DNA from: Candidatus Freyarchaeota archaeon
Lineage (GTDB): Archaea > Asgardarchaeota > Jordiarchaeia > Jordiarchaeales > Jordiarchaeaceae
Length of the DNA: 64,000 bases
Assembly (NCBI GenBank): GCA_030587365.1
Contig: JAUQZE010000007.1
Coordinates: 1-64,000 of the forward strand
Reading direction: 5' to 3'
The notes beneath the pieces are model-generated. The model was not told the DNA's origin. It did not search any database and was given only the letters and a program-made list of their open reading frames with translations. The translations under genes and the position numbers were made by a program. Positions within the stretch are counted from its first letter, which is position 1; each line of letters starts with the position of its first letter. Shown one piece after another: positions 1 through 9,060 of the stretch.

Positions 1-1
1 C

Positions 2-247
2 CACGCTCCTGACGCAGTCTACCTCTTCAACTTCCTCGACGGACACCTCGGGGCGCTGGGCATAGAGGTAACCCTGAGAGAGGCCATGGTCTGCGTTGGC
101 CGTGAAACCTACACTGCTGTACTGAGGGAGAGGGAGGTGAGGAAGGCTGGCGACAGGTTCAGAAGGAGGGTGAACCGCGACCCAAAAGAGACACTAAAGA
201 AAATAATAGAAGAGAACAAAAAATTATATCACAGGAGTGAAAATTGA
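2..247 (+). CDS. C-terminal 81 residues of an unknown protein, cut by the window edge
   Basis: An open frame runs from the left edge to a TGA at 245-247. It is GC-richer than most of the window and ends in a very basic, helical tail rich in Arg, Lys and Glu. I do not recognise the family. Its 3' end overlaps, tail to tail, the end of the truncated transposase on the other strand, so it may belong to the same imported or rearranged segment. It could also be part of another mobile element, but nothing in the fragment proves that. Confidence 0.5.
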   Translation, partial: HAPDAVYLFNFLDGHLGALGIEVTLREAMVCVGRETYTAVLREREVRKAGDRFRRRVNRDPKETLKKIIEENKKLYHRSEN

Positions 248-771
248 ACATATGGGTCGTCAAACTCCGTCAGGTCCATCTGGGCGCAGCTGAGGGGCTT
301 CTTCCACTCGAAGGATTTAAACGTCTTCTTTTCTCTTTTTCTAACCTTTACGGTGCTTGTTCTCACGAGCACATTGCGGATGGTGGTGGGGGAGTAGATC
401 TCCGCGTGCGGCTGGTTCACCCTTAAGGCTTTGAGCAGCTGCCAGATTCTCTGGGGATCAAGCCCGGTTCTCCTCCGAAACTCGACGATCGTAGCCTCAT
501 CCTGGGGTGCGCCTTTCCTTTTAATCCTTTTGGGGCGGGTGGAGAGCTTCCTCAGCCCGAGGATTCTACCGTTGCGGTACCTCTTTATCCACCTCTTTAT
601 GGTTCTCGGTGAGACCCGGTACCTTTCCGCGGCTTCGCTTCTGGTCATGGGAGATGTGGGCTGGAGGCAGAACGCCACCACCTCGTACCTCTTCCGGACG
701 TACTTCTCCTCCGTTTTGAGGATGTCGACATCCTCCCTCTTGAAGTAAAGCTTCCCTTTCCATACTATCAT
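229..771 (-). pseudogene. IS481-like transposase, N-terminal fragment
   Basis: The frame encodes 180 residues. Around residues 40-65 ('SEAAERYRVSPRTIKRWI') there is a helix-turn-helix of the kind that starts IS481/IS3-type transposases. A basic linker and a second HTH-like segment follow, and then 'AQMDLTEFDD' near residue 165, which looks like the start of an rve/DDE catalytic core with its first Asp. The frame stops about 15 residues later, so the remaining two thirds of the core, with the other acidic residues, are missing. Family members are usually about 300-350 residues. GC content is higher than in the neighbours, as expected for an acquired element. It is inferred to be inactive. No terminal inverted repeats could be assigned. 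Confidence 0.7.
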
Positions 772-1003
772 GATTTGTCACCTTCCCTCCAAAATCGGGA
801 AAGGAATTTAAAGAGGTGGGTGACAGATGTCTATGATTTCTACAGCCTTTGGAGCTATGGGTTTACTGATATACTTTCTAAAAATAAAGAAGAGATAGTA
901 TTTTCAAGTAAAAATTATTTCAGTTTGAGTTAAAGAATAACGATAATAAAATGTACACCTCTATAGACAAAATATCTTGATGAGCTACGATATTTTCAAC
1001 ATT

Positions 1004-1999
1004 CTACTGGTGCTTTCTTCTCTGCATTAACATCGTTCTCTTGTACAACTCAATCTTGTCAGTTTTCTCCTCTCTCAGGCTTTTTCCCGTGAATTTAATG
1101 AATACATCGTCAAGAGTGGGGCGGCTCAAGGAGATATTATTTATACCAATACCGACCTTGTTTGCTTCTTGGAACAATTTTGGTATGGCGGTTTCACCCT
1201 TATCAACAGTTATTCGGATTCCATCTTCTTGAGGCAGTACCTCGGTAATGAAGTTTAAATTTTTAATGTGATTTAGAAATTTTTCTCTATCATTGGTATG
1301 CACTGTGACAATGTCACCACCCAGCATTCCTTTAAGTTCTTCAGGATTACCTATAGTTACAATCTTCCCATAATCAATAATCGCCACTCTATCACAAAGC
1401 TTATCCGCCTCGTCCATATAGTGAGTGGTCATAAAAATCGTAATCCCCTGCTCGTTAAGACTCTTCACATACTCCCAAATACTAACTCGGCTCGCAGGAT
1501 CTAGTAACATGGTAGGCTCATCTAGGAATAGTATTTCGGGTCTGTGCATTAGTCCTTCGGCTATTTCTAGTCTGCGGCGCATTCCTCCTGAGAAGGTTTT
1601 GACTAGGGCGTCTTTCCAATCGGTTAGTTCTACGACTTTCAGGAGTTCGGGTATTCTTTTATTTATGAGGTTTTTTGGCATGTGGTAGAGTTTGCCGTGT
1701 AGGTCCATGTTTTCTTTTGCGGTTAGGTCGTCGTCTACGCTTATGTCTTGGGGCACCAGCCCTATTTTTTTCCTTACCTCGTCTGGTTGTTTTTTTACGT
1801 CTATTCCCGCTACTCTGGCTTCGCCCTCTGTTATTTGGGTTAGTGTGCATAGCATATGTACGGTTGTTGTTTTTCCCGCCCCGTTGGGGCCTAGGAACCC
1901 GAATATTTCTCCTTTTTCTACTTCGAAGCTTATGTGGTCTACCGCCGTGAATTTTCCGCCAAAAACCTTTGTTAGGTTGTTTGTCTCCACTATTGCCAT
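1004..1999 (-). CDS. ABC transporter ATP-binding protein, DrrA-like, without a visible permease
   Basis: A 331-residue ABC-type ATPase. Walker A is 'GPNGAGKTTT' (about residue 38), the signature is 'FSGGMRRRLEIAEG' (about 138), and Walker B is 'ILFLDEPTMLLDPASR', in which LLDP replaces the common GLDP. The switch His is in 'MTTHYMDEA'. The C-terminal extension is of the DrrA/CcmA export type, ending near 'LDDVFIKFTG'. These proteins normally pair with an ABC-2 permease encoded just downstream. Here downstream (below 1004) there is only about 230 bp of gene-free DNA and then the transposase fragment, so the partner is probably lost or elsewhere. From about 1540 to 2000 the plus strand turns strongly GT-rich while the protein stays normal. 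The last residues ('MLMQRRKHQ') look like a random tail. Confidence 0.9.
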   Translation of the reverse strand: MAIVETNNLTKVFGGKFTAVDHISFEVEKGEIFGFLGPNGAGKTTTVHMLCTLTQITEGEARVAGIDVKKQPDEVRKKIGLVPQDISVDDDLTAKENMDLHGKLYHMPKNLINKRIPELLKVVELTDWKDALVKTFSGGMRRRLEIAEGLMHRPEILFLDEPTMLLDPASRVSIWEYVKSLNEQGITIFMTTHYMDEADKLCDRVAIIDYGKIVTIGNPEELKGMLGGDIVTVHTNDREKFLNHIKNLNFITEVLPQEDGIRITVDKGETAIPKLFQEANKVGIGINNISLSRPTLDDVFIKFTGKSLREEKTDKIELYKRTMLMQRRKHQ

Positions 2000-2384
2000 T
2001 TCTGTGACACCGCTTAAAACATTTTATTACAAAGGTCTCCTCAATAAAGCTACTGGCTCATTCCACGTAGAGGGATTAAGGTATAGTATCCTTTATTTGT
2101 TTCGTTAAATGGAATTATGTGATCGGAAGCAGTTTTGTAATGAAATTGCGTAAATTAGAGGAATTTAAATGGGATGGATTGCATGGGGTTTAAATAGTTT
2201 TTGCACATATCAAGCTAGAAAAGACTCCTTGCTAGTGCGGAGAAAATTGTTGTTTTAAACAAAGGTAGGTAGTAGAAAACTTGATTCCGAGGAGATTTTC
2301 GGGAATAATTTCTTTGTTATACGGTTATTCCGTGAAAATTTACTCATAAAAGTAAGAATAAGAACCTGGGGGTTAAGATGCAAG
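2000..2384. other. Gene-free region between the ABC ATPase and tnpB
   Basis: This region holds copy A of a duplicated promoter/RBS segment (2128-2172) and presumably the left end of the tnpB element. No other gene is supported. After the orphan ATG in copy A, a 29-codon frame runs to a TAA but does not resemble the protein encoded after copy B. Confidence 0.5.
2128..2172 (+). repeat. Direct repeat copy A: duplicated promoter, RBS and ATG
   Basis: Bases 2128-2158 are identical over 31 bp to 3999-4029. Both copies continue into the same 14-base segment, AGGAATTTAAATGG, but copy B has 7 extra bases before it. In copy B this segment carries the RBS and ATG of the DUF1512-like gene at 4047. Copy A therefore has an orphan AGAGGA and ATG (2169). 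The flanking bases on the left (AAATGGAATT) also match. This is a segmental duplication flanking the tnpB locus, not a usual target-site duplication. Confidence 0.85.
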
Positions 2385-3583
2385 ATGAAAGTAACTAGAA
2401 CGGAACTAATCTACCTTAAACCTGATAATAACCTAAGCAAGCTATGCCATTTGTCTAAGAACTTGTATAATGAGGCTAACTACATTGTCAGGCAAACCTT
2501 CTTCAAAACAGGCAAGTGGATTAGATACAACGAGATTGCAGGAGTATTGAGAAATTCTGAGAACTACAAAGCTCTTCCGGCACAGACCGCCCAGCAGACT
2601 TTAAGAATATTAGATAGGAATTGGAAATCATTTTTCAGAGCGATAAAAGACTGGAAAAAACATCCAGATAAGTTTTTGGGAAGACCAAAACCACCCAGAT
2701 ACAAGAAGAAGAGCGGAGAGTTCTTGCTAATTTTCACTAATCAACAGTGTAAGATAAGAAACGGAGAAATTAGGTTTCCCGAAAAAGTCGGTCTGAGGAT
2801 TAAAACGAGATTGGATGATAAAACCGACCTAAGAGAGATTAGAATAGTACCAAAAGGTTGTAATTATGTCCTAGAAATGGTGTACAAAAAAATCATAGAA
2901 ACGTTAAGATTAGCTAAAAACAGAATAGTTGGTATTGATTTGGGACTTAGAAACATCGCAACCATTGTTAACAACATCGGGGAGAAGCCAATTGCTGTTA
3001 AGGGCGGTGTGGTAAAATCCATAAATCAGTACTATAATAGGGAAAGAGCAAAACTGCAGAGCGTTTATGATAAGCAAAAGATTAGAGCAGGCTCTGGGTT
3101 GCAAAGATTGACGGAGAAAAGGAACCGGAAGATACACGACGTATTTCACAGGTTGAGCCGTGGAATCGTAAAATGGTGCGTCCGGCACAACATTGGTACA
3201 ATAATGATAGGTCATAATAACAATTGGAAGCAGAACTCAAATCTTGGGAAGAGAAATAATCAGAACTTTGCACAGATACCATTCGATAAACTCATACAGC
3301 AATTAAAATACAAGGCAGAAGAAATAGGGATAAAAGTAATTGAGCAGAATGAGAAACACACATCAAAATGCAGTTTTCTCGATAACGAACCTATAGAGCG
3401 GCAAAACGGATAAGCAGAGGACTGTTCAGATCAGCAAAAGGAATAATAATCAACGCTGATGTTAACGGAGCATACAACATAATAAGAAAGGCATTCCCGA
3501 AAGCATTCGCAGACGGGATAGAGGGTGTAGGGTTACACCCAGTTAGAATAGACATAGTAAATTCTAACAAAGGTTTTTACTAA
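2385..3583 (+). pseudogene. tnpB: IS200/IS605-family TnpB, frameshifted near the 3' end
   Basis: RNA-guided nuclease ancestor of the OrfB/TnpB type. The first 342 residues read normally: an N-terminal OrfB helix-turn-helix region, then RuvC-I 'VGIDLGLRNIAT' with its Asp, then the region 'IGTIMIGHNNNWKQ', where the usual RuvC-II Glu is not visible, and 'EKHTSKCSFLDNEPIE'. The frame stops at 3411-3413. The rest of the protein continues in another frame from about 3398 ('ISRGLFRSAKG', then 'INADVNGAYNI' with the RuvC-III Asp) to TAA at 3581-3583. Several residues between 'EPIE' and 'ISRGLF' are missing compared with relatives, so a small deletion probably caused the shift. Inferred dead, though recently so, because both halves are well preserved. 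No tnpA lies nearby. Confidence 0.9.
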
Positions 3584-3598
3584 AGTTTAGTAGAAACC
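3572..3598 (+). repeat. Right-end hairpin of the tnpB element
   Basis: GGTTTTTACTAA (3572-3583) and TTAGTAGAAACC (3587-3598) form a 12-bp stem with one G-T wobble and a 3-nt loop. The stem includes the tnpB stop codon. IS200/IS605 elements carry such subterminal hairpins, and the tnpB guide (omega/re) RNA ends in this area. The boundary of the element and any guide are not determined. Confidence 0.7.
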
Positions 3599-3998
3599 AT
3601 GACCTTTATTGACTGAGTGTCCTTTACCTAATTTTAGGATTTTGAAGCTTATTTTTCAACTCTTTCCGCTTCTCTGATTTCAATGTTCTTATTTGTGCTT
3701 GTTTATTTTTACTTTTGACAGAGTTTTTCGTCTCTTGCTCGTCTCTTTTTAAGTGGATTGTTCGGGTAGAGTTCTTTGTGTTGTGGTTCGCTCTTCGAGT
3801 ATACGTTTAGCTGGGCGTGTTAGGGTTTTGTACCATTGCTCATTGTGCAGTTGGAAAGAATTTAAAAGGCTTATCTCCTATTTTTTCATCAATCAAATTG
3901 AGTGTTTTCAGGTTATGGCTTAGTAATAGTTAAACGAAAGCTGCGTGTGATTGGGCGTAAATAGTTTAGTTAGGACGAGAAAATGGAATTGCGAGATC
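3599..3998. other. Gene-free region downstream of tnpB
   Basis: A T-rich stretch with no supported gene. It could contain the right boundary of the tnpB element and decayed coding DNA. I see no tRNA, second hairpin or intact ORF. Confidence 0.4.
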
Positions 3999-4042
3999 AG
4001 CAGTTTTGTAATGAAATTGCGTAAATTAGATATTAGAGGAAT
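3999..4042 (+). repeat. Direct repeat copy B: upstream region of the DUF1512-like gene
   Basis: Bases 3999-4029 match 2128-2158 exactly over 31 bp. The copy then has 7 extra bases (ATATTAG) before the shared AGGAATTTAAATGG, which supplies the RBS (AGAGGA, 4035-4040) and the ATG (4047) of the following gene. This is probably the functional copy. Confidence 0.85.
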
Positions 4043-4046
4043 TTAA

Positions 4047-5120
4047 ATGGATGGTCAGGGTATTCTGGCGATTGTTAGTTTTGTGATTTATTTTGCGTTT
4101 TGTATTTTTTGTTTTTATCAGAGGGATCTGATGTTATACGTGGAGCTTCGGAAAGTCAGAAAGCGTGTTAAGGAGGTTTCTGGTATGATTAAGGAAACCC
4201 GATCTATGGTGATGTCGTTGTTTGATGATAAGTTGACTGAGGAGGAGAGGGTTGGGGGTTATGATAATGTTATGGATTATTTTGTGATTGCTCCTATTGA
4301 AACTGATCCCTCAGGGGTGATGAGCCGTCTTGAATATCTTCTTAATACGGGTGACGAAACTTTGGGAAAATTAGTTGAGCCCCTGTCTCCAGATGGAGAT
4401 TCGGAAAGGGTGGAGAATCTTAAGCAGATGTTTAGGGAGGCAATAACGCTTAATAGAATTTACAAAATGTTGAGGGAGTTGTATCTTTCAAGTAAAAAGT
4501 CTCGAAGCCTTGAAACGGTGATGCAGTCCACCATGAATCTTTCGATGCTCATTCGGGATGCAAGGATTCGTTTTAAAGCCGTGAAGGCTTATGTGGATCC
4601 CCAACCTATTGGTAGTGGTATTGCTCCATTGGTGGCATCGAATCTTATAGATGCTTCACCTTTCGAGGTTAAAGATGGGGTGGTTATTTCTGAGAGGAAG
4701 TATAATGGCAGGGATCTTATAATAATTAAGCCCAAAGGTCCTGGAGCTAGAATGAGAAATTTGGGCCGGGTTGTGGAAACTAAAATAATGGAGGAGAAAA
4801 AAGTAGCGGGAGTAGTTGTTATTACTGCTCAGGTTAAACTTGAGGGAGAAAAATCGGCTGTTATAACACCCGCAACTGGTGTTGCTTTCATATCGGAGCC
4901 GGATAAGTACAGACTCGAAGAACTGGCGTCTCAGAGAAAAATACCTCTAATATCAATTATTGTGAAAATGTCGGAGGAAGAGTATCACACCAAAATGAGC
5001 GACGAGATCCACGATACGGTACCTAAAATAATTGAAAAGTTTAAGGATGTAATAGGGCAATTGGGTAAGGGAAAAGTAATCGTTGTTGGATCAGGGAACA
5101 CAATGTCTATAGAACCTTAA
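4047..5120 (+). CDS. Membrane-anchored archaeal DUF1512-like protein
   Basis: 357 residues. Residues about 5-25 form one hydrophobic membrane segment, followed by a charged helical region and a soluble alpha/beta C-terminal half ('DGVVISERKYNGRDLIIIKPKGPGA' style strands; no motif of an enzyme I know). The architecture, length and sequence feel match the archaeal family DUF1512, whose function is unknown to me. The start follows AGAGGA by 6 nt. The gene sits directly behind the duplicated upstream segment, so its promoter region has been copied once to 2.1 kb. The assignment to DUF1512 is from memory of the family and should be treated as likely, not proven. Confidence 0.75.
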   Translation: MDGQGILAIVSFVIYFAFCIFCFYQRDLMLYVELRKVRKRVKEVSGMIKETRSMVMSLFDDKLTEEERVGGYDNVMDYFVIAPIETDPSGVMSRLEYLLNTGDETLGKLVEPLSPDGDSERVENLKQMFREAITLNRIYKMLRELYLSSKKSRSLETVMQSTMNLSMLIRDARIRFKAVKAYVDPQPIGSGIAPLVASNLIDASPFEVKDGVVISERKYNGRDLIIIKPKGPGARMRNLGRVVETKIMEEKKVAGVVVITAQVKLEGEKSAVITPATGVAFISEPDKYRLEELASQRKIPLISIIVKMSEEEYHTKMSDEIHDTVPKIIEKFKDVIGQLGKGKVIVVGSGNTMSIEP

Positions 5121-5167
5121 TTCTGATCCAATGGGGGAATCAGAAGTAAGGTATTCCGATTTTAAAA

Positions 5168-5815
5168 TTATTCTATTATTGCGTGGCGTTCTTTAAGTTC
5201 CTTTTCGCCTTTTCCTGTTTTTTCCATTAGTTCAGCTATCAAACCATCTAGAAATGCTAATACTGTGGATTCAAATAGAGTGCCTAAGGGTGTCAGAGGG
5301 AAGTGTTCTCCCTTGATTTGCCGCTGTATGTAATCATTTTGTTCTGTTATCTTTGTTCGCCCCCTAATCTCTACCACAAGGTCTGCTAACTGGGCTAGAG
5401 GTGAATCAGGATAAGAGGTGATAACAACCAGAGTTGCATCAACATCTTTTTTGGCAATGCGGGAACTCTCAACCACGAGCTTTGTTATGCCAGAACCGCT
5501 AATTGCGATTAGTATATCCTTTTTTGTAACAGCTGGTGTTATGGTTTCACCAACGACGAAAACCTCAAATCCAAGGTGCATAAGTCGCATCGCGAAGGCT
5601 CGAACTACCAGTCCAGAGCGGCCGGCGCCCACAACAAAGATTCTCCTGTTAGACTTTAATCCGTTAACTAAGAGTTCAACTAGTTGGTCTACCTGCCTAT
5701 CATCTATGGCTTGAACTGTATTTGATATATTTGTACTGATTTCCATCATCGCTTCTTTTAAGGTTCTATGCTTTGCCAAAGCGCACACCTGATTCTTAAT
5801 ACTTAATTTTTCCAT
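5168..5815 (-). CDS. hxlB: 6-phospho-3-hexuloisomerase (SIS domain)
   Basis: A 215-residue SIS-domain isomerase. It interconverts D-arabino-3-hexulose 6-phosphate and fructose 6-phosphate in the ribulose-monophosphate pathway, which many archaea run in reverse to make pentoses. The diagnostic stretch 'GAGRSGLVVRAFAMRLMHLG' (about residues 63-82) followed by 'VVGETITPAVTKKD' and 'IAISGSG' is close to the characterised archaeal PHI proteins. The length is slightly above the usual 180-200 because of an N-terminal helix. The partner 3-hexulose-6-phosphate synthase is not adjacent. Transcribed convergently with the DUF1512-like gene, 47 bp apart. Confidence 0.92.
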   Translation of the reverse strand: MEKLSIKNQVCALAKHRTLKEAMMEISTNISNTVQAIDDRQVDQLVELLVNGLKSNRRIFVVGAGRSGLVVRAFAMRLMHLGFEVFVVGETITPAVTKKDILIAISGSGITKLVVESSRIAKKDVDATLVVITSYPDSPLAQLADLVVEIRGRTKITEQNDYIQRQIKGEHFPLTPLGTLFESTVLAFLDGLIAELMEKTGKGEKELKERHAIIE

Positions 5816-6017
5816 TTAAAGTGACCAAATATTTATACTCTACGTTCTAGATTCATGCTTAAATACTAAATGCTTTCTCTTAAAAATAGACATGAAAGTG
5901 TATAGATTAAATCGAGTAATAAATAACTTTTTGTTAGACTAATTTTTGAATAAAGATGGAGAAAAATATAACCTGCCTTAGATATAATTTCTTTGTTACA
6001 TTTATGGAGGAAACGGT

Positions 6018-6494
6018 TTGACAGGCAAAAGACCAAGAAGCAAGTTCTTCGAAGCGGATATTTGGTGGCAACATCAACTAAATTTTAAAGCTGAACTGGA
6101 CAGCTTGCATAAAGTGGAGATAGATGAACTGGAACCTCATGGAACAGACTTGGCTCCGAATCCTGCTGATTATTTGCTTCTCGCGGTGGGTGGTTGTCTT
6201 GCTTCAGCATTTATGTTTTCAGTAAGCAAATTCGATGTGAATTTAAAAAAGATGCATGCTAAGGTTAGAGGAAAGTATACAAGGGTGAATGAACGCGTAA
6301 GAGTTGAGAAGGTGGATGTAATTTTGGAGGTTGACCCATCAACGGAAAAAGACCTTCAGGAAATCAAAGAATGGTGTATTGGTGTGTTTCGTAATTTTTG
6401 TGTTGTATCCGAATCGATAAGAAAAGGATTGCCGATAAGAGTAACTATGAAAATTGGTAAAAGTGAAATTGAGGTTCCCCCACCAGTTGAATAA
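6018..6494 (+). CDS. OsmC-like protein
   Basis: 158 residues with a TTG start 7 nt behind GGAGG (6006-6010). The OsmC/Ohr fold is recognisable from 'NPADYLLLAVGGCLASAFMF' (Cys near residue 61) and 'EWCIGVFRNFCVVSESIRKG' (second Cys region, near residue 120), the two cysteine positions that form the peroxidatic pair in active members. Such proteins reduce organic hydroperoxides or act in stress responses. The substrate cannot be told from sequence. It appears to be a single-gene unit, convergent with the cysteine-cluster protein. Confidence 0.88.
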   Translation: MTGKRPRSKFFEADIWWQHQLNFKAELDSLHKVEIDELEPHGTDLAPNPADYLLLAVGGCLASAFMFSVSKFDVNLKKMHAKVRGKYTRVNERVRVEKVDVILEVDPSTEKDLQEIKEWCIGVFRNFCVVSESIRKGLPIRVTMKIGKSEIEVPPPVE

Positions 6495-6542
6495 AATTTC
6501 AATTAATTGATTTCGGCTTATCTCGGAGTTTTGGAACCCAAA

Positions 6543-6923
6543 TTAATAGTCCTTTATTTCCTTTACTATCTCTCTGTAAAGCTTCTTTAATTTTTTACAC
6601 TTGCCTTTTATTTCTCTCTTTGTAACAGTATGATAGTTTGGGCATTCTTTATCAGTGATGCAGCTTTTTCCTTCTAAGTTCAGTATAACAGGATAAAAAA
6701 CGCATCCCTCTGGACGTGAAGGATATACAATACATTTATCATCCTTGAAAAAAAAGCACTTACCATCTGTGTTTCTGAGTTGATGAAATCCCTCCGGTGT
6801 AGTTACCATAAAGTCTTCGATGTCATACCCCAAAGCTTCAAGTCTAGTAATGTCCTTTGAGGATAGAAGCATCTCTGTGTTGTGGCAACATAAGCCGCAT
6901 CGACTACACTTCAATATTACCAC
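6543..6923 (-). CDS. YkgJ-like cysteine cluster protein
   Basis: 126 residues with eight cysteines arranged as 'CSRCGLCCHNTEM', a central 'GKCFFFKDDKCIVYPSRPEGC' and a late 'CITDKECPNY'. This matches the YkgJ/Fli(B)-type zinc- or iron-chelating family, including the conserved 'C-x-x-Y-x-x-R-P-x-x-C' motif. The role is unknown, and metal binding is known only by family inference. Basic C-terminal helix. Confidence 0.85.
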   Translation of the reverse strand: MVILKCSRCGLCCHNTEMLLSSKDITRLEALGYDIEDFMVTTPEGFHQLRNTDGKCFFFKDDKCIVYPSRPEGCVFYPVILNLEGKSCITDKECPNYHTVTKREIKGKCKKLKKLYREIVKEIKDY

Positions 6924-7010
6924 TTTCTCTTTAGAGAATAAAATTAATAAATAGTTCTAAAAAATTTGGAGACGTTACCGAGGGTGTGTTTGTTAATTGT
7001 TTTCATGTTC

Positions 7011-7982
7011 TTAAATTCGACCGTATTTCTTAACGAGCCATTTGACGTATTTTCTTATTGCCTCATCTATTCGTATTGTGGGTTTCCATCCCAAGTTTTT
7101 GAGTTTGGATATGTCGAGTAACATGAGGGGTACGTCTCCTGTCCATCCTTGCTCTCCACCGGTATAACTGAGTTCAACATCTTGAAGTTTTAACTCGTTT
7201 ATCACCAGTTTTGAAATGTAGTTAACTGTTACCCACTCATCAGACCCTATATTGAAAATATTGAATCCCTTCTCAGACTTCTCCGTGACATACAGCGAAG
7301 CGCTTATACAGTCTAAGATGTCCATGTACGATTTTTTCTGGTTGCCGTCACCTAGTATTTGAAGGCTTTTCGGCTCCTTCTTGAGTTTTTGATAAAAGTC
7401 GAAAATCACCCCGTGCAAACTTCTGGGACCTATTATATTCGCATATCTTAGGCACACTCCACAAAGCCCGTAACACGCACAGTAGGCAGAAATATACATC
7501 TCCGAAGCAGCCTTTGAAGCCCCGTATGGACTAATAGGCTGAATGGGATAGGTTTCCGGAGTGGGTATCGCCTCAGCTAATCCGTAGAGGGTTCCACCGC
7601 TAGAGGCAAAAACTATGTTTGAAATGTTCTTTTTTCGCATCGCTTCCAGTACATTAATCATTCCATTAACGTTGACATCAAAATCATACATTGGATCTGA
7701 AACACTTTTCCGAACATCATACTGAGCCGCGAAGTGAAAAACCAGACTCGAATCTTCAAGGCAGCTTTCAACAGTTTCAAAATCTCTAACATCACCCTTA
7801 ACGAATTCAATCCGGCCTCCATCCACATAATCCTGGATATACTCGGTGGTAGAATTTGAAAGGTTATCTAGAATTATTACTTCGCAGCCCATATCAACCA
7901 ATCTGTCGACTAGATGGCTTCCTATAAAGCCCGCCCCACCAGTTACTAAAGCTTTCTCACCTTTTATCTTCAAAAACTTCAT
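7011..7982 (-). CDS. NAD-dependent nucleotide-sugar epimerase/dehydratase (GalE-like)
   Basis: An extended short-chain dehydrogenase of about 323 residues. The NAD-binding 'VTGGAGFIGSHLVDRL' lies at the N-terminus, there is an Asp-initiated strand end 'VIILDNLS', and the catalytic 'Y-G-A-S-K' occurs in 'SPYGASKAASEMY'. Members interconvert UDP-sugars such as UDP-glucose/UDP-galactose for surface glycans; the substrate is not determinable here. An in-frame ATG further upstream (8051) would add 23 residues not expected before the Rossmann motif. I prefer the ATG at 7982, although neither start has a well-spaced Shine-Dalgarno. No glycosyltransferase lies nearby. Confidence 0.88.
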   Translation of the reverse strand: MKFLKIKGEKALVTGGAGFIGSHLVDRLVDMGCEVIILDNLSNSTTEYIQDYVDGGRIEFVKGDVRDFETVESCLEDSSLVFHFAAQYDVRKSVSDPMYDFDVNVNGMINVLEAMRKKNISNIVFASSGGTLYGLAEAIPTPETYPIQPISPYGASKAASEMYISAYCACYGLCGVCLRYANIIGPRSLHGVIFDFYQKLKKEPKSLQILGDGNQKKSYMDILDCISASLYVTEKSEKGFNIFNIGSDEWVTVNYISKLVINELKLQDVELSYTGGEQGWTGDVPLMLLDISKLKNLGWKPTIRIDEAIRKYVKWLVKKYGRI

Positions 7983-8051
7983 CTCCAAAACTCTAACTAG
8001 GGAATGGAATATTGTTTTACTTTTGAGATGACCACTAAAAAACCTTCTCAT

Positions 8052-8380
8052 TCTAAGAGTTAAAAACTATTTTAAAAATAAAATTGGAGAATTAATCAAG
8101 CTTTTTATTCATCCGCATAGTGGATGTTACTTCACAATATTAAGAAACTTAAGGAATGAGTGGATTAAAAGGACTTATTTACACAAAAATTATAATCATT
8201 ATATAGAAATGTTTTAAAGTATTAGAAGAGGAGTTATTATTAAAAACCTAGAAAAATTTTGGAATGTTTAATATAAACGGGGAAAGCTCCGACAAATCCA
8301 CTAAATCAAAATGAAGTCGCTAAGAAGTTATAAAAAATGTAAAAAATTGAAAATAAAATTTTAGCAAGTAAATTCTGAAG
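8052..8380. other. AT-rich intergenic region
   Basis: Divergent promoter space between the epimerase and the LURP-one-like gene. It is strongly AT-rich with several TATA-like tracts. No gene or stable structure is seen. Confidence 0.4.
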
Positions 8381-8926
8381 GTGATATGCTTGGGTCTTTT
8401 GGATTATAATAGTTATATCATCAATCGAAAATTGTCCCTAATAACGGACAGTTTTTCCATCATGAACGATTTAAACGAAGAGATAGGTGAAATTCAAGGT
8501 AAATTAATCTCACTAAAAGGAGAATTTAACTTCCGGGACACAACGGGGAAAGTAGTAGGGAAAATTAAAGGAAAGCTTTCTTTACGACCCGCCTTTAACA
8601 TTTACAATGACAAAAACAGCCTGATAGCAACAGCAAAGAGAAAAATGATTGACACGGCAGGAAGCGAATACTGGGTTGAAGACCGAGAAGGGAAAAAAAT
8701 TCTCGAAGCAACAGGAGACTTCTCCGGGCAAGAATATCAAATAAAAAACCAAGAGGGAAAGTTAATCGCCGAGATTTCCGAAAAAATATCCAACCTGAAG
8801 GATACATACGCAATAAAGATACACGACAAAATCGACCCACTAATTATTCTTGCCCTCACAATTTCCATCGACTACTATGAAAACAAGAAAAACCAATTAG
8901 AACTAATTCCCGGCTTTGACGATTAA
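8381..8926 (+). CDS. LURP-one-related / scramblase-like (tubby-fold) protein
   Basis: 181 residues with a GTG start at 8381. The sequence is a run of beta-hairpin repeats with the LOR pattern: 'FSIMNDLNEEIGEIQGKLISLKG', 'FRDTTGKVVGKIKGKLSLRP', 'FNIYNDKNSLIATAKRK', then 'DTYAIKIHDKIDPLIILAL'. These strands form the 12-stranded barrel with a central helix shared by LURP1, phospholipid scramblases and tubby. The molecular role in archaea is unknown. A second, more divergent relative with a zinc ribbon lies at 18.9 kb. Confidence 0.8.
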   Translation: MICLGLLDYNSYIINRKLSLITDSFSIMNDLNEEIGEIQGKLISLKGEFNFRDTTGKVVGKIKGKLSLRPAFNIYNDKNSLIATAKRKMIDTAGSEYWVEDREGKKILEATGDFSGQEYQIKNQEGKLIAEISEKISNLKDTYAIKIHDKIDPLIILALTISIDYYENKKNQLELIPGFDD

Positions 8927-9060
8927 AATAACCAAGAAACCAAAAGACAATAATCACCCAAAAAAATAAACCAAAAAACTTTGCTCCCCTCCACACAAAA
9001 TTAACAACCTCCGAATTTCCAGTCTAGAATACACCTAATTCAAAAAGAAATAGAAGGATT

